Shown in pieces: positions 28,378-37,057 of a stretch of DNA of 55,777 bases. Made by a program: the position numbers and the translations under genes. A model generated the notes under the pieces. It saw only the letters and a program-made list of their open reading frames with translations. It ran no database searches and had not been told where the DNA came from. Source of the DNA: Parcubacteria group bacterium (lineage in GTDB: Bacteria > Patescibacteriota > Minisyncoccia > Phycocordibacterales > CALRBT01); the NCBI GenBank assembly GCA_943354475.1, contig CALRBT010000005.1:1-55777 (forward strand). Direction: 5' to 3'. Each line of letters begins with the position of its first letter. The first letter of the stretch is position 1.

Positions 28378-29268
28378 ATGAACAAATTTAATGAACAAAT
28401 TTTGCAGAAATTACAAAAAGGTTTGTCTCTTTCTGTAGTTAAAAAAGCAAACGCTCAAAATAACAGCGTTTCAATTGCAATCTCTACATCAGGTAAATCG
28501 TACCTCGGAGGTAAGATTGAATCAGACACCAACCTTCTCGACATTAGTTCGGAACATTCTGCTTTAGCACTGGCTCTAGCCCATCGTGATTATAAGATTG
28601 AACAAGTAATCACCTTGGTCGAAAATGATAGCGTTATCATTTCTCCTCTCATACTGAAGATACTCGTGGACTTTGGTATCCGAACCAAAAAACCTGTACG
28701 ATATATCGTACAAAATAAAAGCGGGCAAATTTTATTTAAGACAAATGATTCGCAAAAAGAAATTCCTTTTTATAAACCAGTCAAACAGATACTAACACTG
28801 TCCAACAAAAAGCTTGTTCATAATTTTAAACAAATTGATCCAAAACTTAGTAAAAAAATACTAGTCGATGAGTTAAGGAAGTTAGCTCTCGTAGGACTCG
28901 AAAGCGCCTTCACCACTAAAGATGGTTCCAGTCGCTACGGCGTCGCCGTAGCGACTGGAAGTGGCAAGGTCTATTTTGCCGGACAATACTCTTCACCTGA
29001 TAAAAGACTTGGACTCCATGGTGAGGTTTCTGCCACACTCACCGCCCTAATGAAGGGTGAGCGAGCAATTACCCATATTGCAATTGTTTCTGACAAGTTT
29101 CCAGACACACCAGCATTGATATGTGGTTGTTGCAGACAATGGCTCAGTGAATTAGCTCTGAAATTCAAATGGAATCTCCATATAATTTGTTTTGCAAAAA
29201 TGAACTCTAGTTATACTATGGATACTATAGAATCATTGCTCCCAAGGGCATGGTCAAGTAAAACATAG
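28378..29268 (+). CDS. tandem cytidine-deaminase-fold protein (degenerate N-terminal domain, intact C-terminal domain)
   Basis: N: LDISSEHSALALALAH without PCxxC; C: GLHGEVSATLTALM...PALICGCCRQWLSELA. Confidence 0.8.
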   Translation: MNKFNEQILQKLQKGLSLSVVKKANAQNNSVSIAISTSGKSYLGGKIESDTNLLDISSEHSALALALAHRDYKIEQVITLVENDSVIISPLILKILVDFGIRTKKPVRYIVQNKSGQILFKTNDSQKEIPFYKPVKQILTLSNKKLVHNFKQIDPKLSKKILVDELRKLALVGLESAFTTKDGSSRYGVAVATGSGKVYFAGQYSSPDKRLGLHGEVSATLTALMKGERAITHIAIVSDKFPDTPALICGCCRQWLSELALKFKWNLHIICFAKMNSSYTMDTIESLLPRAWSSKT

Positions 29269-31701
29269 ATGCCAAATAACACACTTCCATTTCCAATCGT
29301 CGACGCTCTCCTTCTGACTCCAAAAGAGGCCGATTCTGGAGCACTTGGTATCTGTACTAATACTTCAGCACCTGGACAAGTCTACAATGAGATCGAAGAA
29401 GAACAACGACCTTTTGTCTCGGTCATTGGTTCACTGATCGTTAGCCGCGATGGAACCGAGCGTATGATCTTAAACACACTAGCTCACCCATCGGTGCGCT
29501 ATATCATCCTCTTCTCCGAAGAGTCCCTCACTTTCTCACCAAGTACCAACCTCCTGTTAGCTCTCCAAAATGGTGTCAATTTCGAAGCTTCCGGAAACTA
29601 CATCAAAGACGGTAAGGCTGCCTCAGCACATTATCCAAATCTTTCGGCAAAAATCATTGATGCGTTTCGCGAGAATATTACCGTCATTCCACTCTTTATG
29701 TATCGAAATGATTATTCAAGACCTGTTGTACTTGAGTACTTAGAGTGGTTACGGCCAAAAATTAATGACGAGATTTACGAATTCCTCAAAGAAACCACGA
29801 CCAAAAAATCAATCTACTATGATAGTTTGAATGCACTAATTGCGCTCCTTAGTAAACTACCAAAAAAAGATAAGCCTTTTATCGACCTCGACCCCAAAGA
29901 ATTCCAGCATCTACAACCACCAAAAATAGAACTGTCAGCGGAAGATTTGACGGTGTCTGTACCATTTAAAGTTTCAAAAGAAAAAGAATTAATCCGTCTT
30001 GATATCGCTATCGAAGACAAAACATACTATCTCAAAGGTAAAAGTGAGTTCTTGATGGAATACTCTTTAATGAAATTTATTGGTGATGATAAAAAATTTA
30101 TCTCCCCACTCGAGCAACTACTTCTCGGCGCCGAACTTGCACGAGTCGATACCGAAATCAAAAACAAGATAGAAATAAAAACAAGGGTCCATTATGCTGA
30201 TATAACTGGGGCAATTGAAATTCCTCTTGAATCAAACACATCACTGATTACCGACAAACGCTTTTACTATAAAGTTAGTGTGCGGGAGCAAGATATCTCT
30301 GTTATGTGTTTAGCCTTTGATGTCTGCGAGGAGGTATTTGAATTACGCTCTCCAACAAACGGCGCGATATTCAACTGGCTCGCGGAGAAAAATCGGTTTG
30401 AGGAGTATGAAATGGATATACTCCATAGAATGGACGTTGGTGGGCAAATAGGAAGGGCTGGGATTGCAGCCAAACTTGGCTTTGCCTTTATTCAAGATTT
30501 TTCGAGTATCTTCAGGATTAACACCGAGGAGCTTCCCTTACTCATATCACAAGGTGATAGTTTTCTTGAAATACATAAAAATATTTTGATGAAAATTTAT
30601 ACCGAAGGACTGACCGAAGAACATGGGGATAAGCAGAAAGGGTTGGCACGAACTGGTATCGCTCTTGCTATCTATCGAGATTCGAAAAATGCGCTCGCTT
30701 CACTACCCGCCTTCTACAAACAAGGTGATCAAAGTACTGAAGAGATGCGCCTTAATTACAAAAAACAGCTCCTTCGTTTTGATCACGATGGTGACTACAG
30801 TTATGGACAACGTACCCGGGCACATTTTGGATTCGACCAACTACCAAAGACAATTGAAATACTAAAGAGTAATCCTAACCACGCTACCGTTATTCAACGA
30901 TTTGATCCAACCGTTGATATGGGAAGTCATATTGTTCCAGAGACTGGTAAACTCAAATATACCCATGACCCATGCCTCACTCATGATATTTTTATTGTCC
31001 ATGGTGGGAAACTTCATTCGTTCCATATTGCCCGTGCACACAATACCGTCAACGCCTATCCTGAAAATATTTTTGGCCTCTTCGATGCTTATGTTACAAC
31101 CATTCGAGAAGAGTTGGGTGTAAAGAGTGGAGATATGTATATGCTTTCAAACCGTGCCAACATCCTCCTTCTAACTGAAGAGCAACGCACCAAGAAAATA
31201 CTAACCGAGCCATCAAAGCCTTCGGATGATATGGATACCGCAAGTGGTCCGTATGAGGTAGGAGAGGATCTGGAGAAAGTTGACGTTGAAGGAGTTGTCG
31301 CCTACAGATTTATAGAGTTACAAGAGAGGCTTGAGAAACCAACAAGCGAATCAGGAAAAAAGATTATTAGTCGATTAGAAAATTTTGAAGGGATAGATAC
31401 AATTGAGCGTGCTGTTAGCTACTACGAGAGTAAGGGAGTGATGCATAACAATCCAGTACTCACCGAATACCAAGCAGGACAACATAGTACTCAGAATAAT
31501 CCCCAAGCTGATCAACTAATCTTTTTCCAAGCAAACACTATGGGAGGAAAACTTCACGCAACTGCAGTATTCGCAAACCGTTCACTAAAAAACATAAATG
31601 ACGATACCGAAACAATAAACTACCTCTCTACCCTCTTTAGTAAACGCCTGAAAGTACCTCTTGGGCACCTATCTCTATTCTACGTAGGCTATACTAAGTA
31701 A
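29269..31701 (+). CDS. fusion: N-terminal MtrA/DUF4346-like domain, C-terminal thymidylate-synthase-like domain
   Basis: N: TERMILNTLAHPSVRYIILFSEESLTFSPSTNLLLALQNGVN; C: DPCLTHDIFIVHGGKLHSFHIARAHNTVNAYPENIFGLFDAYVTTIREELGVKSGDMYMLSNRANILL. Confidence 0.65.
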   Translation: MPNNTLPFPIVDALLLTPKEADSGALGICTNTSAPGQVYNEIEEEQRPFVSVIGSLIVSRDGTERMILNTLAHPSVRYIILFSEESLTFSPSTNLLLALQNGVNFEASGNYIKDGKAASAHYPNLSAKIIDAFRENITVIPLFMYRNDYSRPVVLEYLEWLRPKINDEIYEFLKETTTKKSIYYDSLNALIALLSKLPKKDKPFIDLDPKEFQHLQPPKIELSAEDLTVSVPFKVSKEKELIRLDIAIEDKTYYLKGKSEFLMEYSLMKFIGDDKKFISPLEQLLLGAELARVDTEIKNKIEIKTRVHYADITGAIEIPLESNTSLITDKRFYYKVSVREQDISVMCLAFDVCEEVFELRSPTNGAIFNWLAEKNRFEEYEMDILHRMDVGGQIGRAGIAAKLGFAFIQDFSSIFRINTEELPLLISQGDSFLEIHKNILMKIYTEGLTEEHGDKQKGLARTGIALAIYRDSKNALASLPAFYKQGDQSTEEMRLNYKKQLLRFDHDGDYSYGQRTRAHFGFDQLPKTIEILKSNPNHATVIQRFDPTVDMGSHIVPETGKLKYTHDPCLTHDIFIVHGGKLHSFHIARAHNTVNAYPENIFGLFDAYVTTIREELGVKSGDMYMLSNRANILLLTEEQRTKKILTEPSKPSDDMDTASGPYEVGEDLEKVDVEGVVAYRFIELQERLEKPTSESGKKIISRLENFEGIDTIERAVSYYESKGVMHNNPVLTEYQAGQHSTQNNPQADQLIFFQANTMGGKLHATAVFANRSLKNINDDTETINYLSTLFSKRLKVPLGHLSLFYVGYTK

Positions 31702-31702
31702 T

Positions 31703-32359
31703 ATGTTTGATTTTACGGAAATTAAAGTCATCGGGTTTGATCTCGATCAAACCCTCTACGAGAAGTCGCACGAAGTGGATGCTGAAATTCAAAGCTATAT
31801 CTATGAGAAAATTTCCACACAAAAAAAATGTTCTCTTGAAGAGGCTGAGCTTCTTTTCTCTGGTTTATATAAAAACGGTCGTGGTTTAAGTGGTAGCAAA
31901 ACTCTAGAAACCTTGGGAGTTCCAAACGCAGGTGAGGTAGTGCAAGAAGCCCTCGAATTTGCAAACATTGCTTCAGTTTTAGTTCCAAATAAGGCAACGA
32001 TTTCTCTGCTAAAAAATATAAAAGAAACCTATAAAAATATTGACCTGCTTACTGGTTCAAATGACTCAAATGCATCTATAAAACTTGCGAAGCTAAATAT
32101 TGGTAAAGAAATCTTTGGTACAATCTTTACCGCAGACAATGCTTCAAAATCAGATGGTTCGATGTATAAACTTTGGTTGGATACCTATGATTTTCCAGCA
32201 GAGAAATTCCTCTATATTGGTGACCGTCCAATGAGTGACTATGAGATTCCAAAAAAATACGGGATTAAAAGTATTTTAGTAAATGTTAAGGAGCAAGACC
32301 CTTCGATTGATTGTTTACAGTTAAAAAATCTATCTGACTTAAATCAGTATCTCCTCTAA
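31703..32359 (+). CDS. HAD-family hydrolase (nucleotidase-like)
   Basis: VIGFDLDQTLYE, LLTGSNDSNA, FLYIGDRPMSDYEIPKKYGIKSILV; 2 nt after previous ORF. Confidence 0.88.
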   Translation: MFDFTEIKVIGFDLDQTLYEKSHEVDAEIQSYIYEKISTQKKCSLEEAELLFSGLYKNGRGLSGSKTLETLGVPNAGEVVQEALEFANIASVLVPNKATISLLKNIKETYKNIDLLTGSNDSNASIKLAKLNIGKEIFGTIFTADNASKSDGSMYKLWLDTYDFPAEKFLYIGDRPMSDYEIPKKYGIKSILVNVKEQDPSIDCLQLKNLSDLNQYLL

Positions 32360-32366
32360 AACACCT

Positions 32367-32394
32367 ACGGCCGAACCTTACTTGGTTCGGCCGT
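32367..32394. terminator. hairpin ACGGCCGAACC-TTACTT-GGTTCGGCCGT
   Basis: 11-bp perfect stem after the HAD gene. Confidence 0.85.
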
Positions 32395-32399
32395 TACTA

Positions 32400-32789
32400 C
32401 TACCCCTCTGCAGTCATCCGAGATGGAGTTGCCCACACAAAGTGGCGAGCAACGCAGTTTTCTTTTTGGAAATAACAAGGTAAACAAGTCTCTGCTGGTA
32501 AAACAACCTCGAAATCATAGTGGTCACGAACGAGATGAAGATAAGTTCGTTCACCAATAAGTACACCCTTTAAAACAGCTTTTTCAACTATACAAAGTGG
32601 CAAATTATATTCTTCACAAAGTCTTGTAAGAGCCTCATTTCGCATCTCCCCTTCCTGAAGATGTGTCTCTAACGAAGAGACGCCTTTGTATGGCTGGGAA
32701 CCTTGGGGGTTAGTTGGCAGACCTTCCAAATACTGCCATAGAATCCCCGTAGTATCTCTTTTGTAGATAAATAAGCGGAGTATCGACAT
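32400..32789 (-). CDS. small orphan protein, C-terminal Cys-rich segment
   Basis: Strong SD (CTGGAGGATGTCATG); CLPCYFQKENCVARH. Confidence 0.6.
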   Translation of the reverse strand: MSILRLFIYKRDTTGILWQYLEGLPTNPQGSQPYKGVSSLETHLQEGEMRNEALTRLCEEYNLPLCIVEKAVLKGVLIGERTYLHLVRDHYDFEVVLPAETCLPCYFQKENCVARHFVWATPSRMTAEG

Positions 32790-32850
32790 GACATCCTCCA
32801 GTTTCTTTATTTGTTCATTACTGATGCAAGTGTATACCTTACTGTACTAA

Positions 32851-32885
32851 TAACAACACCCCCACCTTTGGTGGGGGTGTTGTTA
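32851..32885. terminator. hairpin TAACAACACCCCCACC-TTT-GGTGGGGGTGTTGTTA
   Basis: 16-bp perfect stem downstream of rplK. Confidence 0.9.
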
Positions 32886-32910
32886 ACTCTAAGTAGTTTT
32901 CGATTGAATA

Positions 32911-33336
32911 CTATCCCTTTACTTCAACACCCATTGAACGCGCGGTTCCGGCAATGATATTCATCGCTGCATCAATATCATTTGCATTGAGGTCAACCAT
33001 CTTTTTTTCTGCAATCTCTTTGAGCTGTGCTTTACTGATTGAACCAATCTTGGCAGTAGTATTTTTTCCTGACCCCTTCTCTTTGTTCATAGATTTAAGA
33101 ATGAGGCGAGATGCTGGAGGAGTCTTGAGTTCAAAGGTAAAACTCCTGTCTTCGTAAACAGTAATGATTACGGGAATAATATCCCCCATCATGGTGGCGG
33201 TTGCGGCATTAAACTTGGAAACAAAGTCACCGATGTTAACCCCTGCCTGACCGAGTGCGGGACCCACAGGAGGTGCTGGATTAGCCTTTCCACCAGGAAT
33301 CTGTAATTTAAGTTTTTTGGTAATTTTCTTTGCCAT
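32911..33336 (-). CDS. rplK: 50S ribosomal protein L11
   Basis: [37 protein letters not shown]. Confidence 0.97.
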   Translation of the reverse strand: MAKKITKKLKLQIPGGKANPAPPVGPALGQAGVNIGDFVSKFNAATATMMGDIIPVIITVYEDRSFTFELKTPPASRLILKSMNKEKGSGKNTTAKIGSISKAQLKEIAEKKMVDLNANDIDAAMNIIAGTARSMGVEVKG

Positions 33337-33393
33337 ATAAGTTAGGTTAGAATACTGGATTATGTATAAAAGTCAATCGTACGCTTCCTTTGA

Positions 33394-33939
33394 CTAAGCT
33401 CTGCGAATTTGCAAGAAGTCGAGCTCAACAGGTGTTTCGCGACCGAACATTGAGACCAAGACCTTCACCTTACCGCGACTCTCGTCAACTTCACTCACCC
33501 GCCCCTCAAGATCCTTGAACGGACCGTCACTGATAATAATCAGGTCATCAGTTTGAAGGTCGATTGCATGCTTCGGTGTATCTGCTTTCATTCGCTTAAA
33601 GAGCGTTTCAATCTCTTTGTCATCGAGAGGTACTGGCTGAACACCGGAGCCGACGAAGCCTGTAACACGAGGCGTGTTACGTACCACGTACCATGAGTCG
33701 TCATTAACCACCATGTCAACGAGCACGTATCCTGGGTAGATTTTCTCCTCTTCTTCAATTCGTTTGCCGGCCTTGATCTTGATTTTCTTCTCAGTTGGAA
33801 CAATCACATTAAAGATACGATCCCCCATACCGAGTGATTCAATACGTTGTTTGAGATTTCGCACAACCGCATTCTCGTATCCGGCATAGGTATGTATTGC
33901 GTACCAATTACGTTCACCACTTATTTGCTGTTTAGACAT
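33394..33939 (-). CDS. nusG: transcription termination/antitermination factor NusG
   Basis: NWYAIHTYAGYENAVVRNLKQRIES; GPFKDLEGRVSEVDESRGKVKVLVSMFGRETPVELDF. Confidence 0.97.
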   Translation of the reverse strand: MSKQQISGERNWYAIHTYAGYENAVVRNLKQRIESLGMGDRIFNVIVPTEKKIKIKAGKRIEEEEKIYPGYVLVDMVVNDDSWYVVRNTPRVTGFVGSGVQPVPLDDKEIETLFKRMKADTPKHAIDLQTDDLIIISDGPFKDLEGRVSEVDESRGKVKVLVSMFGRETPVELDFLQIRRA

Positions 33940-33953
33940 ACAGATATGTTATG

Positions 33954-34136
33954 TTAACGAATAAAAGTAGCTAGACCCTTAAGAAACAGAAAATCAAACA
34001 GACCGAGAAAAAAGGCGACCCCAAGTGAAATTAAAATCACCACGATAGTAAAAACCACTGTTTGTTGCTTTGTTGGCCAACGAACATGTTTCAATTCTCC
34101 TTTTGTTTCCTTTAAGTATTCGATGAATGATGACAT
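33954..34136 (-). CDS. secE: preprotein translocase subunit SecE
   Basis: 60 aa, EYLKETKGELKHVRWPTKQQTVVFTIVVIL; upstream of nusG. Confidence 0.93.
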   Translation of the reverse strand: MSSFIEYLKETKGELKHVRWPTKQQTVVFTIVVILISLGVAFFLGLFDFLFLKGLATFIR

Positions 34137-34344
34137 AAATTTAGGTTATAGTGATTAGGTTTATAGTCTTGCTTCGCGACATAAGTGTTCACCTTGTTCC
34201 CTTAGGTGTTAGGTTAGAACCAAGAACACAGAAACCAGTGAATAAATAATATTTGAAAAAAACGCTATCTTAAATTAAACTCCCCGATATTAAAAAACAC
34301 CCCGCGGGGCTCTAATACATACTACTTTGTTTACTAAAAAAGTC

Positions 34345-34392
34345 AATACCAACACGTAAACCTCCGTTTCCGGAGGTTTACGTGTTGGTATT
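34345..34392. terminator. 22-bp perfect hairpin AATACCAACACGTAAACCTCCG-TTTC-CGGAGGTTTACGTGTTGGTATT
   Basis: Read directly; between secE region and SIMPL-domain gene. Confidence 0.85.
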
Positions 34393-34419
34393 TCGACCAC
34401 TTCACTTATTTCACTACTT

Positions 34420-35214
34420 CTACCTAATCTCGTAGACAATACTTACGTTCGACACAATCTTATTTTCTCCAACTGGAACAGATGGTGCCACTGCCGCAGC
34501 TTGCATCATAACGTCTCCCCCCATCCCCTTACCATAATACATTTGATTACCATTATTTTCAGAGTAACTAACGATGCGTACCAAGCGAACACCGAGATCA
34601 CTTGCCAATTGTTTTGCTTTCTCTTTTGCTTTCGTAATTGCCTGTTCACGTGCCTGTCGGTTAATCTCATCTGGATTATCAACAGTGAAATTGAGGCTAC
34701 TTATATTTGATGCGCCAGTTGATCCAACTAAACTAAGGAGCTCTCCTGCTTTTTCAAGGTCGCGAACCTTAATCTCAATACTCTGACTGACCTCATAGCC
34801 AATTATTCGCTGAGCACCTCCAACAGGACAATATGCTGCGGTACAGACAATCCGCTCATATTCATATTTTGGGTAAACATTATATCCGGTAGTTTTGATA
34901 TCCTTTTCAGCAACACCGGCTTTTTTTAGAGCGTCAATACCAGCATTTGTTTTTGTTGTTGCTGATTTTTGAGCTTCGCCAACTGTCTTTGCACTTTCAG
35001 TTACCGAAAAAGAGAATGTTGCTAAGTCTGGCTTGATATATGCTTCACCTTCACCTGAGACTGAAATAACGTTTGAGGCAGGTGCTGGGGCAATCGTGCC
35101 ATAGGTTTTTATCTCATTGGCAGTTAGTGCCAATAGATATAGAGATAAAATAACCCCAAGAAAAGTGGCGATCATCCACGCCCGTCGTTTTTGTACTACT
35201 ATTTGTTCATCCAT
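34420..35214 (-). CDS. SIMPL (DUF541) domain protein
   Basis: ISVSGEGEAYIKPDLATFSFSVTESAKTVGEAQKSATTKTNAGIDALKKAGVAEKDIKTTGYNVYPKY. Confidence 0.9.
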   Translation of the reverse strand: MDEQIVVQKRRAWMIATFLGVILSLYLLALTANEIKTYGTIAPAPASNVISVSGEGEAYIKPDLATFSFSVTESAKTVGEAQKSATTKTNAGIDALKKAGVAEKDIKTTGYNVYPKYEYERIVCTAAYCPVGGAQRIIGYEVSQSIEIKVRDLEKAGELLSLVGSTGASNISSLNFTVDNPDEINRQAREQAITKAKEKAKQLASDLGVRLVRIVSYSENNGNQMYYGKGMGGDVMMQAAAVAPSVPVGENKIVSNVSIVYEIR

Positions 35215-35268
35215 ACTTTAATTTTGATTAATTAACAAAAACACCCAATAAGTAGTCATTATATCACA

Positions 35269-35745
35269 CTAGTCCACAGCACCTTGTGAATGCACCCTCC
35301 TCCAAATCTGACCACCCCCTTTTGATTCTTCACTAAGGGTGAGTGTTGTACTGCTTATCGCAAGGATGTTATAAGAGAAACTAAGTCCTGGCACCCCTTC
35401 ATCTGGGCAGTAAATGCTAACCGAATTCTTCTCAAGATTCCATGAACAGCTTACGTGATTTGGTTGGCTGTGTAAGAACGAGCTAAATACACGCACCCCA
35501 TCGGCAACAACAAAGTCAATTTCCTCACTATCGTTAGGAAAACAGACCTCATCAGGTTGTGCTTTTTTGCACCCTGGATCGTTTGGGTTTGAAAGATCAA
35601 ATGTCCATGCGCCAATAATATCTTTTTCACTGAAGGTGGCGACGTTCTCTCGATCCTCAGGAGCAGAGAGAGTGCCCGCATAAAATATCGCACCAACAAC
35701 AATTACTACCGCTATCACTAATCCTATTATAATTTTGGTGCGCAT
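35269..35745 (-). CDS. membrane-anchored hypothetical protein
   Basis: N-terminal TM; DIIGAWTFDLSN... compact beta domain. Confidence 0.6.
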   Translation of the reverse strand: MRTKIIIGLVIAVVIVVGAIFYAGTLSAPEDRENVATFSEKDIIGAWTFDLSNPNDPGCKKAQPDEVCFPNDSEEIDFVVADGVRVFSSFLHSQPNHVSCSWNLEKNSVSIYCPDEGVPGLSFSYNILAISSTTLTLSEESKGGGQIWRRVHSQGAVD

Positions 35746-35872
35746 ATTATTTTTTATTAAACACAGCGAAGTTTATAATTTAAGGCACCGGAACTAATGA
35801 ATGGTTGTATTTTAGCATAAAGAAAGGCGTGTTATTATTCATATACTTTATAGACATTAAAATAATAACTAA

Positions 35873-37057
35873 ATGGAACCAACCACCATCTTTCAGAATG
35901 TGCGCCGACACAAATCAATCGTCATTGATATCTCAGTTCTTTTGATAACACTTGCGACTATTGGAGGGTTATTATTCTTTTTCTCTTCAAAAAAATCTTC
36001 CATAGAAACAAACCTCCTTGGTGCATGGGCAAAGACTGCCGTTACATACAATGACCACCGAGAAGTAGTGCCTCAAGAAGAAACTGAATATTGGGGTTTT
36101 GTAAAAGAACCCATGGATAAAGGGTTCCGTGAATACTACGGGACCAGCACCCAATCCTTAGGTTCTCTCGGATCGTGGAAGGTGCGCACTGTTGGCGGTA
36201 CCAAAATACTTGATTCTTTTTTTTACGGAGACACTTCAAAGAGTGATTCTTACAAAATACAAACCTTAACGAAAGATACTTTAGTACTTGCAAGATTGGG
36301 TGAAAATGATATTCCTGATAACTATACACTGGAGTTTGTACGTGTCCGAACTCCAGAGGAGGAGTCTGCCATTGTCTTGAGTACCACAGGCGAAGAGAGC
36401 GTTACTATTTGTAACAAGCTAAGTAAGGAAGAAAATGTTGATGGACAAGTTATCCTCCCCATAACCTGCACTAGAGAAATTGGGAAAGAAGAGCGTGCTG
36501 ACTTTACCTACAAACCAGACGGCTCACTTATTGTAAGTAGAGAAGGAAAAACTATTTTTGCACTTGAAGCTGACAATGGAGAAGAAGGTGGTAACTTTGT
36601 CTCCCTTACCAACGGTATAGGCCCGTTTCTTTGGAGTGGTTCACTTTCTCTAAAGGATATAACTTTTGATGGCTATAGCGACCTACAAGTACTGGTTTAT
36701 GCTGGAGCATACAATTACTCCTATAGTTTTTACAGATACAATCCTCAAACACACACCTTTGATAAAGAGCCTCTGCTAAAGGATGTCGTCAATCCAGACA
36801 TCGACCTCAAGACAAAAACTATTTCTTACTTTAACAAAGGTCGTGGGCTCGGTGATCTCCACACATTTGGAACATATCGTTTTGAAAATGGAAGATATAT
36901 TCTTGTTCACGAAGAAAATCAGGATATCGCTCCTGGATCGGAGTTTGACAGCGATGACATGAAATATATTCGTACCGTGCGCGAGCTCCAGAATGGAGTG
37001 ATGATGGTAACAAAAACAGAAACTCTGACAAGAAAAGAGGTCTTTGGAGAAAACTAG
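35873..37057 (+). CDS. membrane-anchored protein with XAC2610/VCBS-like C-terminal region
   Basis: N-terminal TM; LSLKDITFDGYSDLQVLVYAGAYNYSYSFYRYNPQTHTF. Confidence 0.6.
   Translation: MEPTTIFQNVRRHKSIVIDISVLLITLATIGGLLFFFSSKKSSIETNLLGAWAKTAVTYNDHREVVPQEETEYWGFVKEPMDKGFREYYGTSTQSLGSLGSWKVRTVGGTKILDSFFYGDTSKSDSYKIQTLTKDTLVLARLGENDIPDNYTLEFVRVRTPEEESAIVLSTTGEESVTICNKLSKEENVDGQVILPITCTREIGKEERADFTYKPDGSLIVSREGKTIFALEADNGEEGGNFVSLTNGIGPFLWSGSLSLKDITFDGYSDLQVLVYAGAYNYSYSFYRYNPQTHTFDKEPLLKDVVNPDIDLKTKTISYFNKGRGLGDLHTFGTYRFENGRYILVHEENQDIAPGSEFDSDDMKYIRTVRELQNGVMMVTKTETLTRKEVFGEN

Noticed and set aside
28179-28391. + strand ORF spanning the leader before the deaminase gene
   Set aside because: Translation is not protein-like and the stretch is dominated by hairpin repeats; treated as non-coding
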